This document shows, piece by piece, positions 1 through 8,329 of a stretch of 26,013 nt of DNA; position 1 is the first letter of the stretch, and every line of letters begins with the position of its first letter. The stretch is from positions 1 to 26,013 of the forward strand of contig QXCR01000268.1 of NCBI GenBank assembly GCA_004380135.1, in the 5' to 3' direction. Below the pieces are notes generated by a model. The model made no database searches, was not told where the DNA came from, and saw only the letters and a program-made list of their open reading frames with translations. The DNA comes from Stemphylium vesicarium (taxonomy: Eukaryota; Ascomycota; Dothideomycetes; Pleosporales; Pleosporaceae). The position numbers were made by a program, and so were the translations under genes.

Positions 1-936
1 CAAGCATGCAGCTGTACTCGCTTTGACCAACCACGGCGAGTGGAAGCCACAGGAAAAGGACTGTGGTCTTCATGCTGGAAAATTATGTATATAATGCGAT
101 CTTTTTTGAGGGAAACAAGCCTCTTTATAGTAGGGTGTGGAGTCAATGCTTAGTCAGTATTTTATAGCGGCTGGGTCCCAGAACTCTGCCTATAGAACGG
201 GCTCTGTCTAGTACGAGCAACAAAAGTTAGTCAAGTTTGACAGACGGAATAGGAAGCCTTAAATAGAAACGAACGCTAATGCATCTGCGAATAATTCGTC
301 AAAGGCTGGAAGATGTGAGCTTCGGGAATATAAAGCAAAGTCTTGTTCTAATCACGTATGCCGGCAACTATAGAAATTCTTCCGCGGCAGTAGGATTGTC
401 GCAGTCAAAAGCGACGGAAGGTTGACCGACTATGACTATAAGGCGACCGTAGCTATCACGTTTTATTTCTTCTCTATCATAGTTTTGATCTATATTTAAG
501 CTGAATCAGATCTTCGACACTCCACCAGCTTACACTAGCGGCGCTTTAGCCGTTAAGGATTGCTAAAATTAGCTCCAAATATCTATTTCGGGCCTTTAAC
601 GCTGCATAGGTACTTACTGTAGTGTCTTCTTGCTCATATCTAAACATAAGAACAACATGCGTCTTATGTTATATGTGACGGTTTGGGCCTTGCCAAGATC
701 CACTCTGGTACGAGTTGGGTACGGCTATCGCTACCACACTTGATCATCCCACACACGTATATAGCTGCCCACTTTCGTAGCTATACAATGACAGCGCAGT
801 CCTCTCCCTCTCCTCACACCGTTACATTATATACTGAGCGGATAAGTAGTATACTCCGTACGCTGTGAATATCTCGAGATAGCTTCCGCATAATCACTGT
901 TGCATTTCAGCAGCTACGCCTAGGCATATTATCACA
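1..936. other. Gap upstream of the CVNH gene
   Basis: I see no convincing gene in this stretch. The longest open frame (683-868) has no recognisable features. The last ~120 bases before position 937 hold a TATA-like run (around 827-834, in a 'cattatatac' context) and presumably include the promoter and 5' leader of the CVNH gene. Nothing here looks like a tRNA, a tandem array or a transposon end. Confidence 0.5.
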
Positions 937-1449
937 ATGCGCTACTCAAGATTTTCTTGCTCCCTTGTTCTACTAGGCACAACTTTCCAACTCGCGTTAG
1001 GTACTTCTGGTCCTTGGTCTCGTCGTCAAGCAGCGGAACTCATGTACCCTCTACTAAGCGAACTGTGCGCTGATCCTGAGCTTGACGGCAGCTCCTTCAC
1101 CATCACGTGCTCCATAGGAGGAGGCTTTAGCAAGTCAAGCATCGACTTAAATACGTGTCTTAATAATGACGATGGTGTACTAGGATTCTCGTACGTATCC
1201 TAGGAAGCATGTTCCACTTTAAATTCAGATACTCACCCTAATAGCAACGGTTCTGCCTTCTTAACTTGCGCTCAGTGTGGGCTCCAAGATTTTCTGAGGC
1301 TTAACTGCAACTGCGAAACGCAAGACCACGGCCCTGCGAGCACTCAGATCGATCTCAGTAAGTGCCATGTCCATCGACGCTGGCTACGTACTGATCATTC
1401 AGGTGATGGAGTCTTTTTTACGGCTGACGGGCAGTTGGGATGCTTATAA
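937..1449 (+). CDS. Small secreted CVNH (cyanovirin-N homology) protein, 137 aa, three exons
   Basis: Predicted secreted lectin-like protein. The first ~22 residues form a signal peptide with a hydrophobic core ending in ALG. The mature part has the two tandem half-domains of CVNH. The first shows ELC, LDGSSFTITC and SSIDLNTCL.NDDG. The second shows TCAQCGL, LNCNC, STQIDLS and DGQLGC. Exon 1 (937-1190) alone would stop soon after the first half. I infer intron 1 at 1191-1244 (GTACGT...TAG, 54 nt) and intron 2 at 1358-1402 (GTAAGT...CAG, 45 nt), giving exons 937-1190, 1245-1357 and 1403-1449. Removing intron 2 joins IDLS directly to DGVFFTADGQ, which fits the CVNH repeat better than reading through. 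Known CVNH domains bind mannose-type glycans, and fungal ones are often of unknown role. The stop codon lies 31 bp before a MITE. Family call is strong; exon borders are inferred. Confidence 0.82.
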
Positions 1450-1528
1450 GATGCTTCATGACTATGTATAAGAAGGTGAATAACGTCCATCCTGTCGTGG
1501 CGGGACACCCTGTGTGCCGGGACCGGCC

Positions 1529-1533
1529 AATCA
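1529..1533. repeat. Copia target-site duplication, left copy (AATCA)
   Basis: The five bases AATCA immediately left of the left LTR are repeated exactly right of the right LTR at 6807-6811. A 5-bp duplication is what copia integrases normally produce. Confidence 0.93.
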
Positions 1534-1665
1534 TGTAGCGGTAATGGAGGAAGAGGGGGACTGCATTGTCTGTCTAGAGATGAGAGCCGACGAGCTTATG
1601 AGGCGTCTCATCTCAGGTGAGCTAACTGACTACAGCGTAGTACGTACTAATCCAGAACCGTTACA
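1534..1665 (-). repeat. Copia LTR (3' LTR in element orientation), 132 bp
   Basis: This 132-bp block starts TG, ends CA and is identical base for base to 6675-6806. The ends form a short imperfect inverted repeat (TGTAGCGGT and ACCGTTACA). On the minus strand it follows the purine-rich tract and is therefore the 3' LTR. The LTR is unusually short for a copia element. Confidence 0.95.
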
Positions 1666-1675
1666 CACCCTCTCA
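1666..1675 (-). other. Polypurine tract of the copia element
   Basis: Read on the minus strand the ten bases next to the 3' LTR are TGAGAGGGTG, nearly all purine and directly abutting the LTR. This is the expected site for plus-strand DNA priming. It is short and has one T close to the LTR, so the exact borders are uncertain. Confidence 0.6.
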
Positions 1676-1782
1676 GGTACGGCTTTTAGCGAGTAGCTGA
1701 CCATAAACGGAGATGTGAAAACGACGGAAATGAAAGAAAATCCTAGTTCCACGCTAATAGCTCAACTTCCTTCTCTTCTTCC

Positions 1783-4700
1783 TCAATTTTCTCGTAGAGC
1801 GATAATACTCCTGATATCTTCAAGCCCTAATTGCTTAACAAAGCTCTCATGCTTCGGACGAGGTAGCACCTTCGTTAAACCGTCTGCAGGCATCTGGTCT
1901 GTTGGTACCCAACTGACCTGTATACGCTTCTGTTCGACCTCCTGGCGGAGCCACATCTGATGAGTATCCACGTGGCGAAGCTTCGTCTGAAGCCGGTCTT
2001 CTCTCTTGGTAACGATACCAACCGTGGCTGTGTTGTCACATAAGAGCTGTGGCGTAAACTCGAGCTCAAACTTGACGCTCTTAAACGCGCGTTGCCACCA
2101 TTCCATCTCAGCCCCTGCGACAGAGAGAGCCGTTAGCTCTGCTTCTGTAGTTGACTTCGTGACTGAGCGTTGCACTGTAGCCTTCCAGTCAATCGGCATC
2201 CCATACAACTTGAATATGAAGCCATGCGAGCTTCTGCGCGTCTCGAGATTGTCGGCAAAGGCGGCATCAGAGGCACCAAAAAACAACGGTTCTACTCCTG
2301 CCTCGATTGCTTCACCGTCTATGATATACGACGCACTTTCGGTTCGAAGTGCTGTTGCGCAGATGGCGTAATACTGAGTACCAATTAGGTACTCCCAAAC
2401 GTGCTTAGCAGCAGCGAGGTGCTTCTGGCTTGGATTCTGTAGATGCTGTGCGAGTACGGAGTGTGCTTTCGCAACGTCCGGTCTGGTGATACATGAGATG
2501 AATGCCAGTGAGCCAGTAAGGCTCTGAAACTCCTTCGTACGCGCGGCGTTTGGTTCTTCATCACATGGGCTTAAGTAACCTTCGTTGAGCGGAGTTGCTG
2601 GGTATCGTCCGGACTTCTTCTGCAGCTTGAAGCTAGTCGCAACCTTGTCAATAAACGAGTCTTGTAACAGACAAATTTTCCCTTGCTCTTTATCGTGTAC
2701 GACGCGGATGCCCAAGAACCAGGTAAGCTTGCCTAAGCAACGTATCTCGTATTGATTCTTAAGCGCACGCTCGAACTCTTCGTGAGCTGCGAGATCTTCT
2801 AGTCGAACTAGGACGACGATGTCGTCAACGTAAAAGAAGACAATAAGCTTGTCGTTCGTAAACAAGCATGGAATTCCTGGTACTGACTTAAGTCCCATCT
2901 TCCGCAGTGAATTGCAGAGGTCGTTATACCATAACAGCGGCGCCTCCTTCAGACCATACAAGGCTCGCCACAACCGTAGTAGCGGGCCAAATTGATCAAC
3001 GTACCCCTCTGGTGTCTGTACGTAGATCTTGCGGTTGACTTTTGCGTTCAGGAACGCGTTCAGAACATCATACTGAAAGGCCTTGAGGCCAAAGGCGGCC
3101 ATCAGAGCAACAAGGAATCGGAAGATCCGAGCTGCCAGCGTGGCCGCATACGTGTCCTCGTACACTTGCTGTAGATCTCCTCTTACGACTAGGCGCGCCT
3201 TGAACTTCGTGAGATAGCCGTTTTCGTCGAATTTGTAGGTGAACACCCACATCAGCGGCAGTATCTCACCCTCGGCGATGCCTTCTATCTGAGCTTCTGG
3301 CTTGAAACAGCCCTTCCTCAGTATATCGTCGATTTCAGCTTGCCCTGCAAGCCTGAAGCGGTTGCCAAACGGATGGCATTCGAGATCTGACCAGCGTTTC
3401 GGTGGAGGTGGCAGATGATCTCGATGAAGGCGAACCTTCTTAGGCTCGTGAAGCTCTCGTGCTTTTACCGGATTGATCGCTGAGGCAAAGGTCGCAAGAT
3501 ATGCTACTGCGAAAGTGGAGAGATACGCCGCATGAGCGCTGCCTCTGGTACGTCTACCGGCAACAATGTTATCAGACGTAATGGCTGGGTTCGTCCGCCT
3601 CGGCGCGTTGTTCTCACGACGATTCGGCGCGGCCTGATCTCCTTGTACTGGCTCGTAGCCCTTTGGCAATTTGATCTCTTCTTCAACGCTCGCGGTCCTG
3701 CTTCTCGTGATCGTAGCGGGCGAAACTGGTGAGCCTCCTGGGTCGATTGATCTTTCTGGTGTGCTCTCAGGCGTCGGCAGACTCTTATCTCTATTCTCTG
3801 ACTGCTGTAGTAGCTCTTCCATCAACTGATCATGTGCTCCACCCTCTTCTTCTGGCATCTCAGTGCCATGCGAACTAAGCGGAGCAGAAAGCTCCAGCAG
3901 CTCGCTGATCTCCAGTTCCTCTATCTCGCCTTCGTAGTTAGCGATATCGAGTACTGTCTTTACTGTACGTGCCACCCTCAAGTCTGCGTAGACTGTGCTG
4001 CCATCGTATCTCGTATTCGAACGAAACACGACGTCTCGGGTGCGGATAACAGTGTGTGACTCTGGGAGCCATATCCTGAAAATGTTGGTGGAATCGTATC
4101 CAACCAAGTGGCCGATGAGCGCTCGAGACTCCATCTTATCGCCACGCTTTAGCTTGTTGTTGAGGTAGTACGCCTGTGCGCCTATGTCGCTCAGGTGAGC
4201 CATCGAAGGCTTGTGTCCACCTGCGACTTCGTAAGGCGTCTTCCAGTCTAGAGATTCGACTGGTGTTCGATTGAGCAGATATACTGCGGTCATGGCGCAC
4301 TCGTTTGCCAGCTCCTTGGGCAGACCAGATCCAATTCGGATTGCGCGAGCTCGGACGATTATTGTCGAGCCAGCGCGCTCGATGAGACCGTTCTGCTCCT
4401 CAGTGTACGGAGCTCTTGGTTCAACCTCAATACCTCTGTTAAGGAAGAACTGGTGTAGCAAGCTGTATCCTCGCTCGCCGTCTATCTTTACTGCGCGGAC
4501 CTTAACACCATACTGAGTCTTAATTCGTGCTAGCAAGCGTTCGATTGTTGTTAGGAGTATTGGTGCTGACTTGTTTGGTAGGCATGCAGCTAGGTGGAGC
4601 TTGCAATTCTGGCAGAGCGCATGGAATAGCCAAACGTCACCGTTGTAGCAGCGCTCGCCTGTCTTACGCAGCTGTACGAGATCGATAGCCAATCTTTCGA

Positions 4701-6552
4701 ATGGTCGGGTAGCTGGTTCTCGTGGAGGCCTTCGGCTCTTGAACTTGTGAAGCTTTGCTTCAATACATGTCGTACAGGTCTCCCAAGTTGGCGCTGTTGT
4801 GCCTTCCTTAATCTTCACACCGTCGACACCCTTCTCGAGCTTTGAGATAACCTTAGCGCTCGGGTGGCCCCAAATCTCATGGGCTTCCTTCGCTGTCAGC
4901 TCAAGCGGTCGTCGATCAACATATGAAGGCTTCACCGCTTGAATCCTTCTCTTTTCTGCCGCATTGACGGACTCTGCCGCACCGGCTGACTCTGTGTTAC
5001 TAGCAGGCCTCAGATCCTCTACGAGCGGTCGCTCACTCTCGTCCGAATCCATCAGCCAATGCCCTCCTTCGGAACTGAGCTTACACACGACGTTCTTCGG
5101 AGACTTCTGGTATAGACAGTCCCGACCTGAGTCGAACTCAATTCCCATCGTACGGCATCGCGAGAGCGAGACAAGAGAGGTGAAGAAGCTTGGGATATAT
5201 GCGACCCAAGTAAGTTTAATCAGAGATGTTCCGCGAGGTGTGTTGATCGTGATTTCAACCTCACCCCATTCCTTGATCGGAATACGCTGACCTCCAGCTA
5301 AGATCTCATCGTGGACGGTAGCATCTGCAAGCTTACGCCAAGTTGAATTTCGATGATTACACACGTGTAGGTTCGATCCTGGGTCGAGTATCCATCGCGT
5401 GAGCAGCGATGGTGGCTGTTGGGCTGCTCCGACTTGGAGGCATGCATTTGAGCTTCGACCACTCGTCGTGCCTCCGTCGTCAAAGGCAGCTGACTGAGAA
5501 TTGCTTCCTCCTTGAGCCAGCTTCTTAAGCTTTGCCTCAACTGATCTTAGTACGACTGATATCCTGCTGCCATCGCCTCTGCTTCGGATAGTATCGAATT
5601 TCTTCTTCGTCTCTGGATCCGCCTTCCAACCTGAGCTTCGCTTTGCCGGGTTGACGTACGGACAGTCCATAAAGCGATGCTTCTCTCCACACTGGCAGTC
5701 GATGTTCCGAAGCTTATCAGTACCCTGGGGCGGCTGAGATTGTTGTGCGTCGCCTAACGCTGCGAAGGTTCCTAGCGTTGAGGCGACTGGCTTCATCTGG
5801 CGATAGTACAGCCGGAACTGCCCTATTAGGTTAACCGCCGACATGAAGGATTCCCCCAACTCTTGCTTCGCGATCATGTTGATCCTTTGCGACGTTGCCC
5901 ATGAATCATCCGTCGATTGTACAGAGTCCAGGAAGTCCCGCTGCGCCCTCGTACCTTTCAATTCTGCCATCTCGGCAGACTCCATAAGCTGGAGCAGCTC
6001 TTCCCAGCTATCGAGCCAGGATTCGATATTTGCGCGCTTTGGCATCTTGCGAAGCGCCAGGTATTGCGAAAGTAGCTGAGTCTCTCGCTCTGCTGTCGAT
6101 GGACAGAGCTGGGTCTTGAGTTTCCTCAATCTGGCGTGCGGGGTATCTAGATCCATGATCCAATGTAGCCGACGCTCTGAGATCGTTGTCGCGATCTCGC
6201 TATTGAACTGCCGCAGGGCGAGTTCCTTCTTTTCGAACTTCGTCAGTTCCTTCTGGTAGCTGGTGTACCAGGCTGAGTACTTGCGGTACTCGTGCTCGTT
6301 GAGGTGCTCGAGGTCGTACACCGTGTCGGCCTCTCGTTCCCGTCCGTAGAAAGCGCCTGCTGCTTTCTTCGCAGGTTTCTCATCTTCGAACTTGGATACT
6401 GCCTCTGGCAGGACGTCTGGGTTAACGTACGCCCACAGATCGTTCCTCTGCGCGCTATCTTTGCGCAGGAAGATCCACTTCTGCCAATCTGACGGTTGAT
6501 CGAGGATCACCGTCGTCTTCGTGATCAAATGATCACTAATAGTCGTAGCCAT
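1783..6552 (-). CDS. Copia Gag-Pol polyprotein, 1589 aa, single frame
   Basis: The polyprotein supplies all replication functions of the element. Gag occupies about residues 1-300 and ends in a compact zinc knuckle, CQCGEKHRFMDC (286-297). The aspartic protease site is WILDPGSN (D390), with Pro in place of the usual Ser/Thr of D-S/T-G. Integrase has a zinc-binding segment (EIWGH ... CTTC, about 559-597) and core acidic residues at about D624, D691 and E725 (APYTEEQNGLIERAG). Reverse transcriptase spans ~1095-1330, with QYDVLNAFLNA (D1162) and FYVDD (1241-1244). RNase H has GASDAAFADN, TKSTTEAEL, LLCDNTATV and HVDTHQMWLR. Gag and Pol share one frame without a stop or shift, as in Drosophila copia and yeast Ty5. 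The start at 6552 lies 122 bp inside the 5' LTR. All core catalytic motifs are present, so the element could be autonomous. Confidence 0.95.
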   Translation of the reverse strand: MATTISDHLITKTTVILDQPSDWQKWIFLRKDSAQRNDLWAYVNPDVLPEAVSKFEDEKPAKKAAGAFYGREREADTVYDLEHLNEHEYRKYSAWYTSYQKELTKFEKKELALRQFNSEIATTISERRLHWIMDLDTPHARLRKLKTQLCPSTAERETQLLSQYLALRKMPKRANIESWLDSWEELLQLMESAEMAELKGTRAQRDFLDSVQSTDDSWATSQRINMIAKQELGESFMSAVNLIGQFRLYYRQMKPVASTLGTFAALGDAQQSQPPQGTDKLRNIDCQCGEKHRFMDCPYVNPAKRSSGWKADPETKKKFDTIRSRGDGSRISVVLRSVEAKLKKLAQGGSNSQSAAFDDGGTTSGRSSNACLQVGAAQQPPSLLTRWILDPGSNLHVCNHRNSTWRKLADATVHDEILAGGQRIPIKEWGEVEITINTPRGTSLIKLTWVAYIPSFFTSLVSLSRCRTMGIEFDSGRDCLYQKSPKNVVCKLSSEGGHWLMDSDESERPLVEDLRPASNTESAGAAESVNAAEKRRIQAVKPSYVDRRPLELTAKEAHEIWGHPSAKVISKLEKGVDGVKIKEGTTAPTWETCTTCIEAKLHKFKSRRPPREPATRPFERLAIDLVQLRKTGERCYNGDVWLFHALCQNCKLHLAACLPNKSAPILLTTIERLLARIKTQYGVKVRAVKIDGERGYSLLHQFFLNRGIEVEPRAPYTEEQNGLIERAGSTIIVRARAIRIGSGLPKELANECAMTAVYLLNRTPVESLDWKTPYEVAGGHKPSMAHLSDIGAQAYYLNNKLKRGDKMESRALIGHLVGYDSTNIFRIWLPESHTVIRTRDVVFRSNTRYDGSTVYADLRVARTVKTVLDIANYEGEIEELEISELLELSAPLSSHGTEMPEEEGGAHDQLMEELLQQSENRDKSLPTPESTPERSIDPGGSPVSPATITRSRTASVEEEIKLPKGYEPVQGDQAAPNRRENNAPRRTNPAITSDNIVAGRRTRGSAHAAYLSTFAVAYLATFASAINPVKARELHEPKKVRLHRDHLPPPPKRWSDLECHPFGNRFRLAGQAEIDDILRKGCFKPEAQIEGIAEGEILPLMWVFTYKFDENGYLTKFKARLVVRGDLQQVYEDTYAATLAARIFRFLVALMAAFGLKAFQYDVLNAFLNAKVNRKIYVQTPEGYVDQFGPLLRLWRALYGLKEAPLLWYNDLCNSLRKMGLKSVPGIPCLFTNDKLIVFFYVDDIVVLVRLEDLAAHEEFERALKNQYEIRCLGKLTWFLGIRVVHDKEQGKICLLQDSFIDKVATSFKLQKKSGRYPATPLNEGYLSPCDEEPNAARTKEFQSLTGSLAFISCITRPDVAKAHSVLAQHLQNPSQKHLAAAKHVWEYLIGTQYYAICATALRTESASYIIDGEAIEAGVEPLFFGASDAAFADNLETRRSSHGFIFKLYGMPIDWKATVQRSVTKSTTEAELTALSVAGAEMEWWQRAFKSVKFELEFTPQLLCDNTATVGIVTKREDRLQTKLRHVDTHQMWLRQEVEQKRIQVSWVPTDQMPADGLTKVLPRPKHESFVKQLGLEDIRSIIALREN

Positions 6553-6654
6553 GGCGATAGCTAACGACAGCTGCTATCTTCAAGGGGCTTCTACTGTTAG
6601 ACTGATTATAACAATATATCTTGAGTAAAGCGGGATGTGAATGCAGTCGATTAA

Positions 6655-6674
6655 CGGCAAGCCGGGCTCATAAC
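6655..6674 (-). other. Copia primer-binding site, half-tRNA initiator-Met type
   Basis: The + strand directly outside the LTR reads AAGCCGGGCTCATAAC and then enters the LTR. This matches the 5' anticodon stem and the anticodon loop of eukaryotic initiator tRNA-Met (stem ...GGG, loop CUCAUAA with anticodon CAU), not the tRNA 3' acceptor end. On the element's coding strand this is the complement, so the primer would be a tRNA fragment cut in the anticodon region. Drosophila copia and yeast Ty5 are known to prime this way. Confidence 0.82.
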
Positions 6675-6806
6675 TGTAGCGGTAATGGAGGAAGAGGGGG
6701 ACTGCATTGTCTGTCTAGAGATGAGAGCCGACGAGCTTATGAGGCGTCTCATCTCAGGTGAGCTAACTGACTACAGCGTAGTACGTACTAATCCAGAACC
6801 GTTACA
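6675..6806 (-). repeat. Copia LTR (5' LTR in element orientation), 132 bp
   Basis: Identical to 1534-1665 over all 132 bases, TG...CA ended, and directly adjacent to the primer-binding site. It should contain the element's promoter on the minus strand. I cannot point to a convincing TATA box within it. Confidence 0.95.
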
Positions 6807-6811
6807 AATCA
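6807..6811. repeat. Copia target-site duplication, right copy (AATCA)
   Basis: AATCA directly follows the right LTR and matches 1529-1533. In the empty site it sits at the inner edge of the MITE's inverted arm. Confidence 0.93.
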
Positions 6812-6904
6812 GATCGCTCAAATCACAGACTTCTGCCCAAAATCTGCGAGTTGATTGGCCGGTCCCGGCACGCAGGGTGTCCCGTTACCCAGGGACGGAC
6901 GTTA

Positions 6905-7634
6905 GGCCTTGCTCTTTTTATTTATCTAGGTCTGTCACCCTAACACTGCATCTAATAATATGCCGCTATATGAATGAATATAGCTAATGTAATAAACGAG
7001 GATATAGCTCTATTACTCTACGATCAACGCTTTTCTAATGCGTAGTACTACTAGGTATTAAGGGTCAAGTATTATAATAGGGCTAGCTAAAGTTATAGAA
7101 ATAAAAGCTCTTAAGAAATCTAGATTAAGGTTTAACTACTATACCTAATTAATGCGTGTGTCGTAGTAAAATATATAAACACATATAATATAAGTAGCTA
7201 CTTTATAATCTTAAGGGTAGTATCGCGGTAACTAAAGGTGTCAACTTCCTAGTGGTGAAGTTCTAAGGACGGTGGTCAACAAGATAGCAGATTAGTAGTG
7301 TTACGGGAGGCATATAGCTTCAGTTGATGCGTTGTAGAGAGTTGGAACAGTTGCTATTCTCATCCCGCGGCGAGTACGCGCTGAACAATATCCAGGTCCA
7401 CAAGAATGCAAAGATCGGGCTCACTATAGAGCTCCGGACGATGACGTTTTATTGTCACTCTGTGTTGATAGCTTTGCAATCTCTGGTAACTAATTACATC
7501 GCATAGCTACTCTAGTAAGCTGTGTGCCTATAGAAAGCTTAAGCAGATTGATCATAGATGCGTCCGGATCAAAGTTCGATGATTGTCCTTCTGTTGTCGT
7601 GATAGACTGCCCATGTCGTACACTACACAACCTC
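6905..7634. other. AT-rich, TpA-rich gap, probably RIP-mutated
   Basis: From the MITE edge to about 7215 the DNA is strongly AT-rich and crowded with TA, CTA and TAG (for example a stretch near 7170-7200 of TATATAAACACATATAAT type). That pattern fits C-to-T change at CpA, the mark of repeat-induced point mutation in fungi. No frame longer than ~60 codons is convincing. From ~7215 to 7634 composition returns to normal, and I see no gene. The RIP reading is inference from composition only. Confidence 0.5.
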
Positions 7635-7801
7635 GCTCGCCCTTGCTCACCCTCGGCTCACCCTTGCTCACCCTTGCTCACCCTGGCTCACCCTCGGCTC
7701 ACCCTGGCTCATCCTCGGCTCACCCTGGCTCACCCTGGCTCACCCTCGGCTCACCCTTGCTCACCCATGGCTCACCCATGGCTCACCCTCGCTCACCCAC
7801 T
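7635..7801. repeat. Minisatellite of 16 units of 10 or 11 bp
   Basis: Sixteen head-to-tail units of the form GCTCACCCTG, GCTCACCCTT, GCTCACCCTCG or GCTCACCCATG. Unit length alternates irregularly between 10 and 11 bp, so the period is not a multiple of three. The array reads open in two + frames (as 'LTLAHP'-like peptides) simply because the repeat lacks stops. It is unlikely to be coding. The minus strand is G-rich (GGTGAGC). Confidence 0.93.
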
Positions 7802-8329
7802 GCTCCCAAGGATATACCCTAAGTCGGTTGCTCAGAAATCTAGCTGGACATTGTCGCATTGGGACGATCCTAACTATGCTTCACACTCTGTCACTAATCA
7901 CTTCTTCAGACGATATTACAATGAATTCGGCGCTATCTCCTTCAATGTGTATGTACTACAAACGTGACTTATTTGCTGTTCGCCACCCCAACGTCCACAT
8001 AGAGAGCCGACAACGCTTTGCTGCATCGTACCTCCAGTCCTCACCCCCTCTTCTAGCTGCCTTGAAGGCATGTAATGTAGGGGCCCTGTGGCTAGTCACA
8101 GCAGGTATAGTAGTCTAAACTCTATATTCACTTGTAAACAGCGTTGTTAATTACATAGTATAGCGACCTGAATCCAAGCTGAGCTAAAATGCGATAATCC
8201 TCTATCTTCCTATCCCTTCGAACCTACAGACCACAAATTTAGCCCTAGACTATGCGATAGTATATACTGTATAGCGAGGGTTGTGTTTATTGCGCGGTCG
8301 CAGTACTAAACGATTACGCGAGCCGCGAC
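7802..8329. other. Gap after the minisatellite, no gene seen
   Basis: Two overlapping + frames end here (to 7967 and 8118), but neither has a start context, domain, signal peptide or splice structure that supports coding. The section 8120-8330 is moderately AT-rich and featureless. Confidence 0.4.

Larger units (their letters stand above)
1534..6806 (-). mobile_element. Complete Ty1/copia LTR retrotransposon, 5273 bp
   Basis: A full element is bounded by identical 132-bp LTRs and flanked by AATCA target duplications. In minus-strand order it has the 5' LTR (6806-6675), a primer-binding site directly adjacent, ~122 bp of leader, one gag-pol frame (6552-1783), a purine tract and the 3' LTR. 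The domain order protease, integrase, reverse transcriptase, RNase H defines copia. Identical LTRs, an unbroken frame and perfect target duplications indicate a recent insertion. No RIP-like decay is visible inside it. Confidence 0.96.
1481..6904. mobile_element. TA-flanked palindromic MITE, interrupted by a copia element
   Basis: Two inverted arms flank the copia insertion: 1481-1533 on the left and 6852-6904 on the right. The arms match at about 45 of 53 positions when the right one is reverse-complemented. Both begin TAACGTCC and share the inner blocks CGGGACACCCTG and GTGCCGGGACCGGCCAATCA. With the copia and one target copy removed, the element is about 146 bp, with a ~40-bp non-coding centre. 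A TA at each outer edge fits a Tc1/mariner-type TA target duplication with termini starting ACGTCC. It carries no coding sequence, so it would depend on a transposase elsewhere. It sits 31 bp beyond the CVNH stop codon, probably in that gene's 3' UTR or terminator region. Confidence 0.8.

Noticed and set aside
1514..1696. 60-codon + frame across the left LTR, with a near-copy at 6685-6987
   Set aside because: It lies in the copia LTR, which is present twice. The frame depends on LTR sequence and has no independent support.
5340..5400. GTTCGATCC-like word resembling a tRNA T-arm
   Set aside because: It lies inside the copia protease coding sequence (the WILDPGSN region read on the other strand), and no cloverleaf can be drawn around it.
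7524..7967. 147-codon + frame with a periodic His/Pro/Leu peptide
   Set aside because: It is produced by the stop-free GCTCACCCT minisatellite. The unit alternates between 10 and 11 bp, and two frames are open at once.
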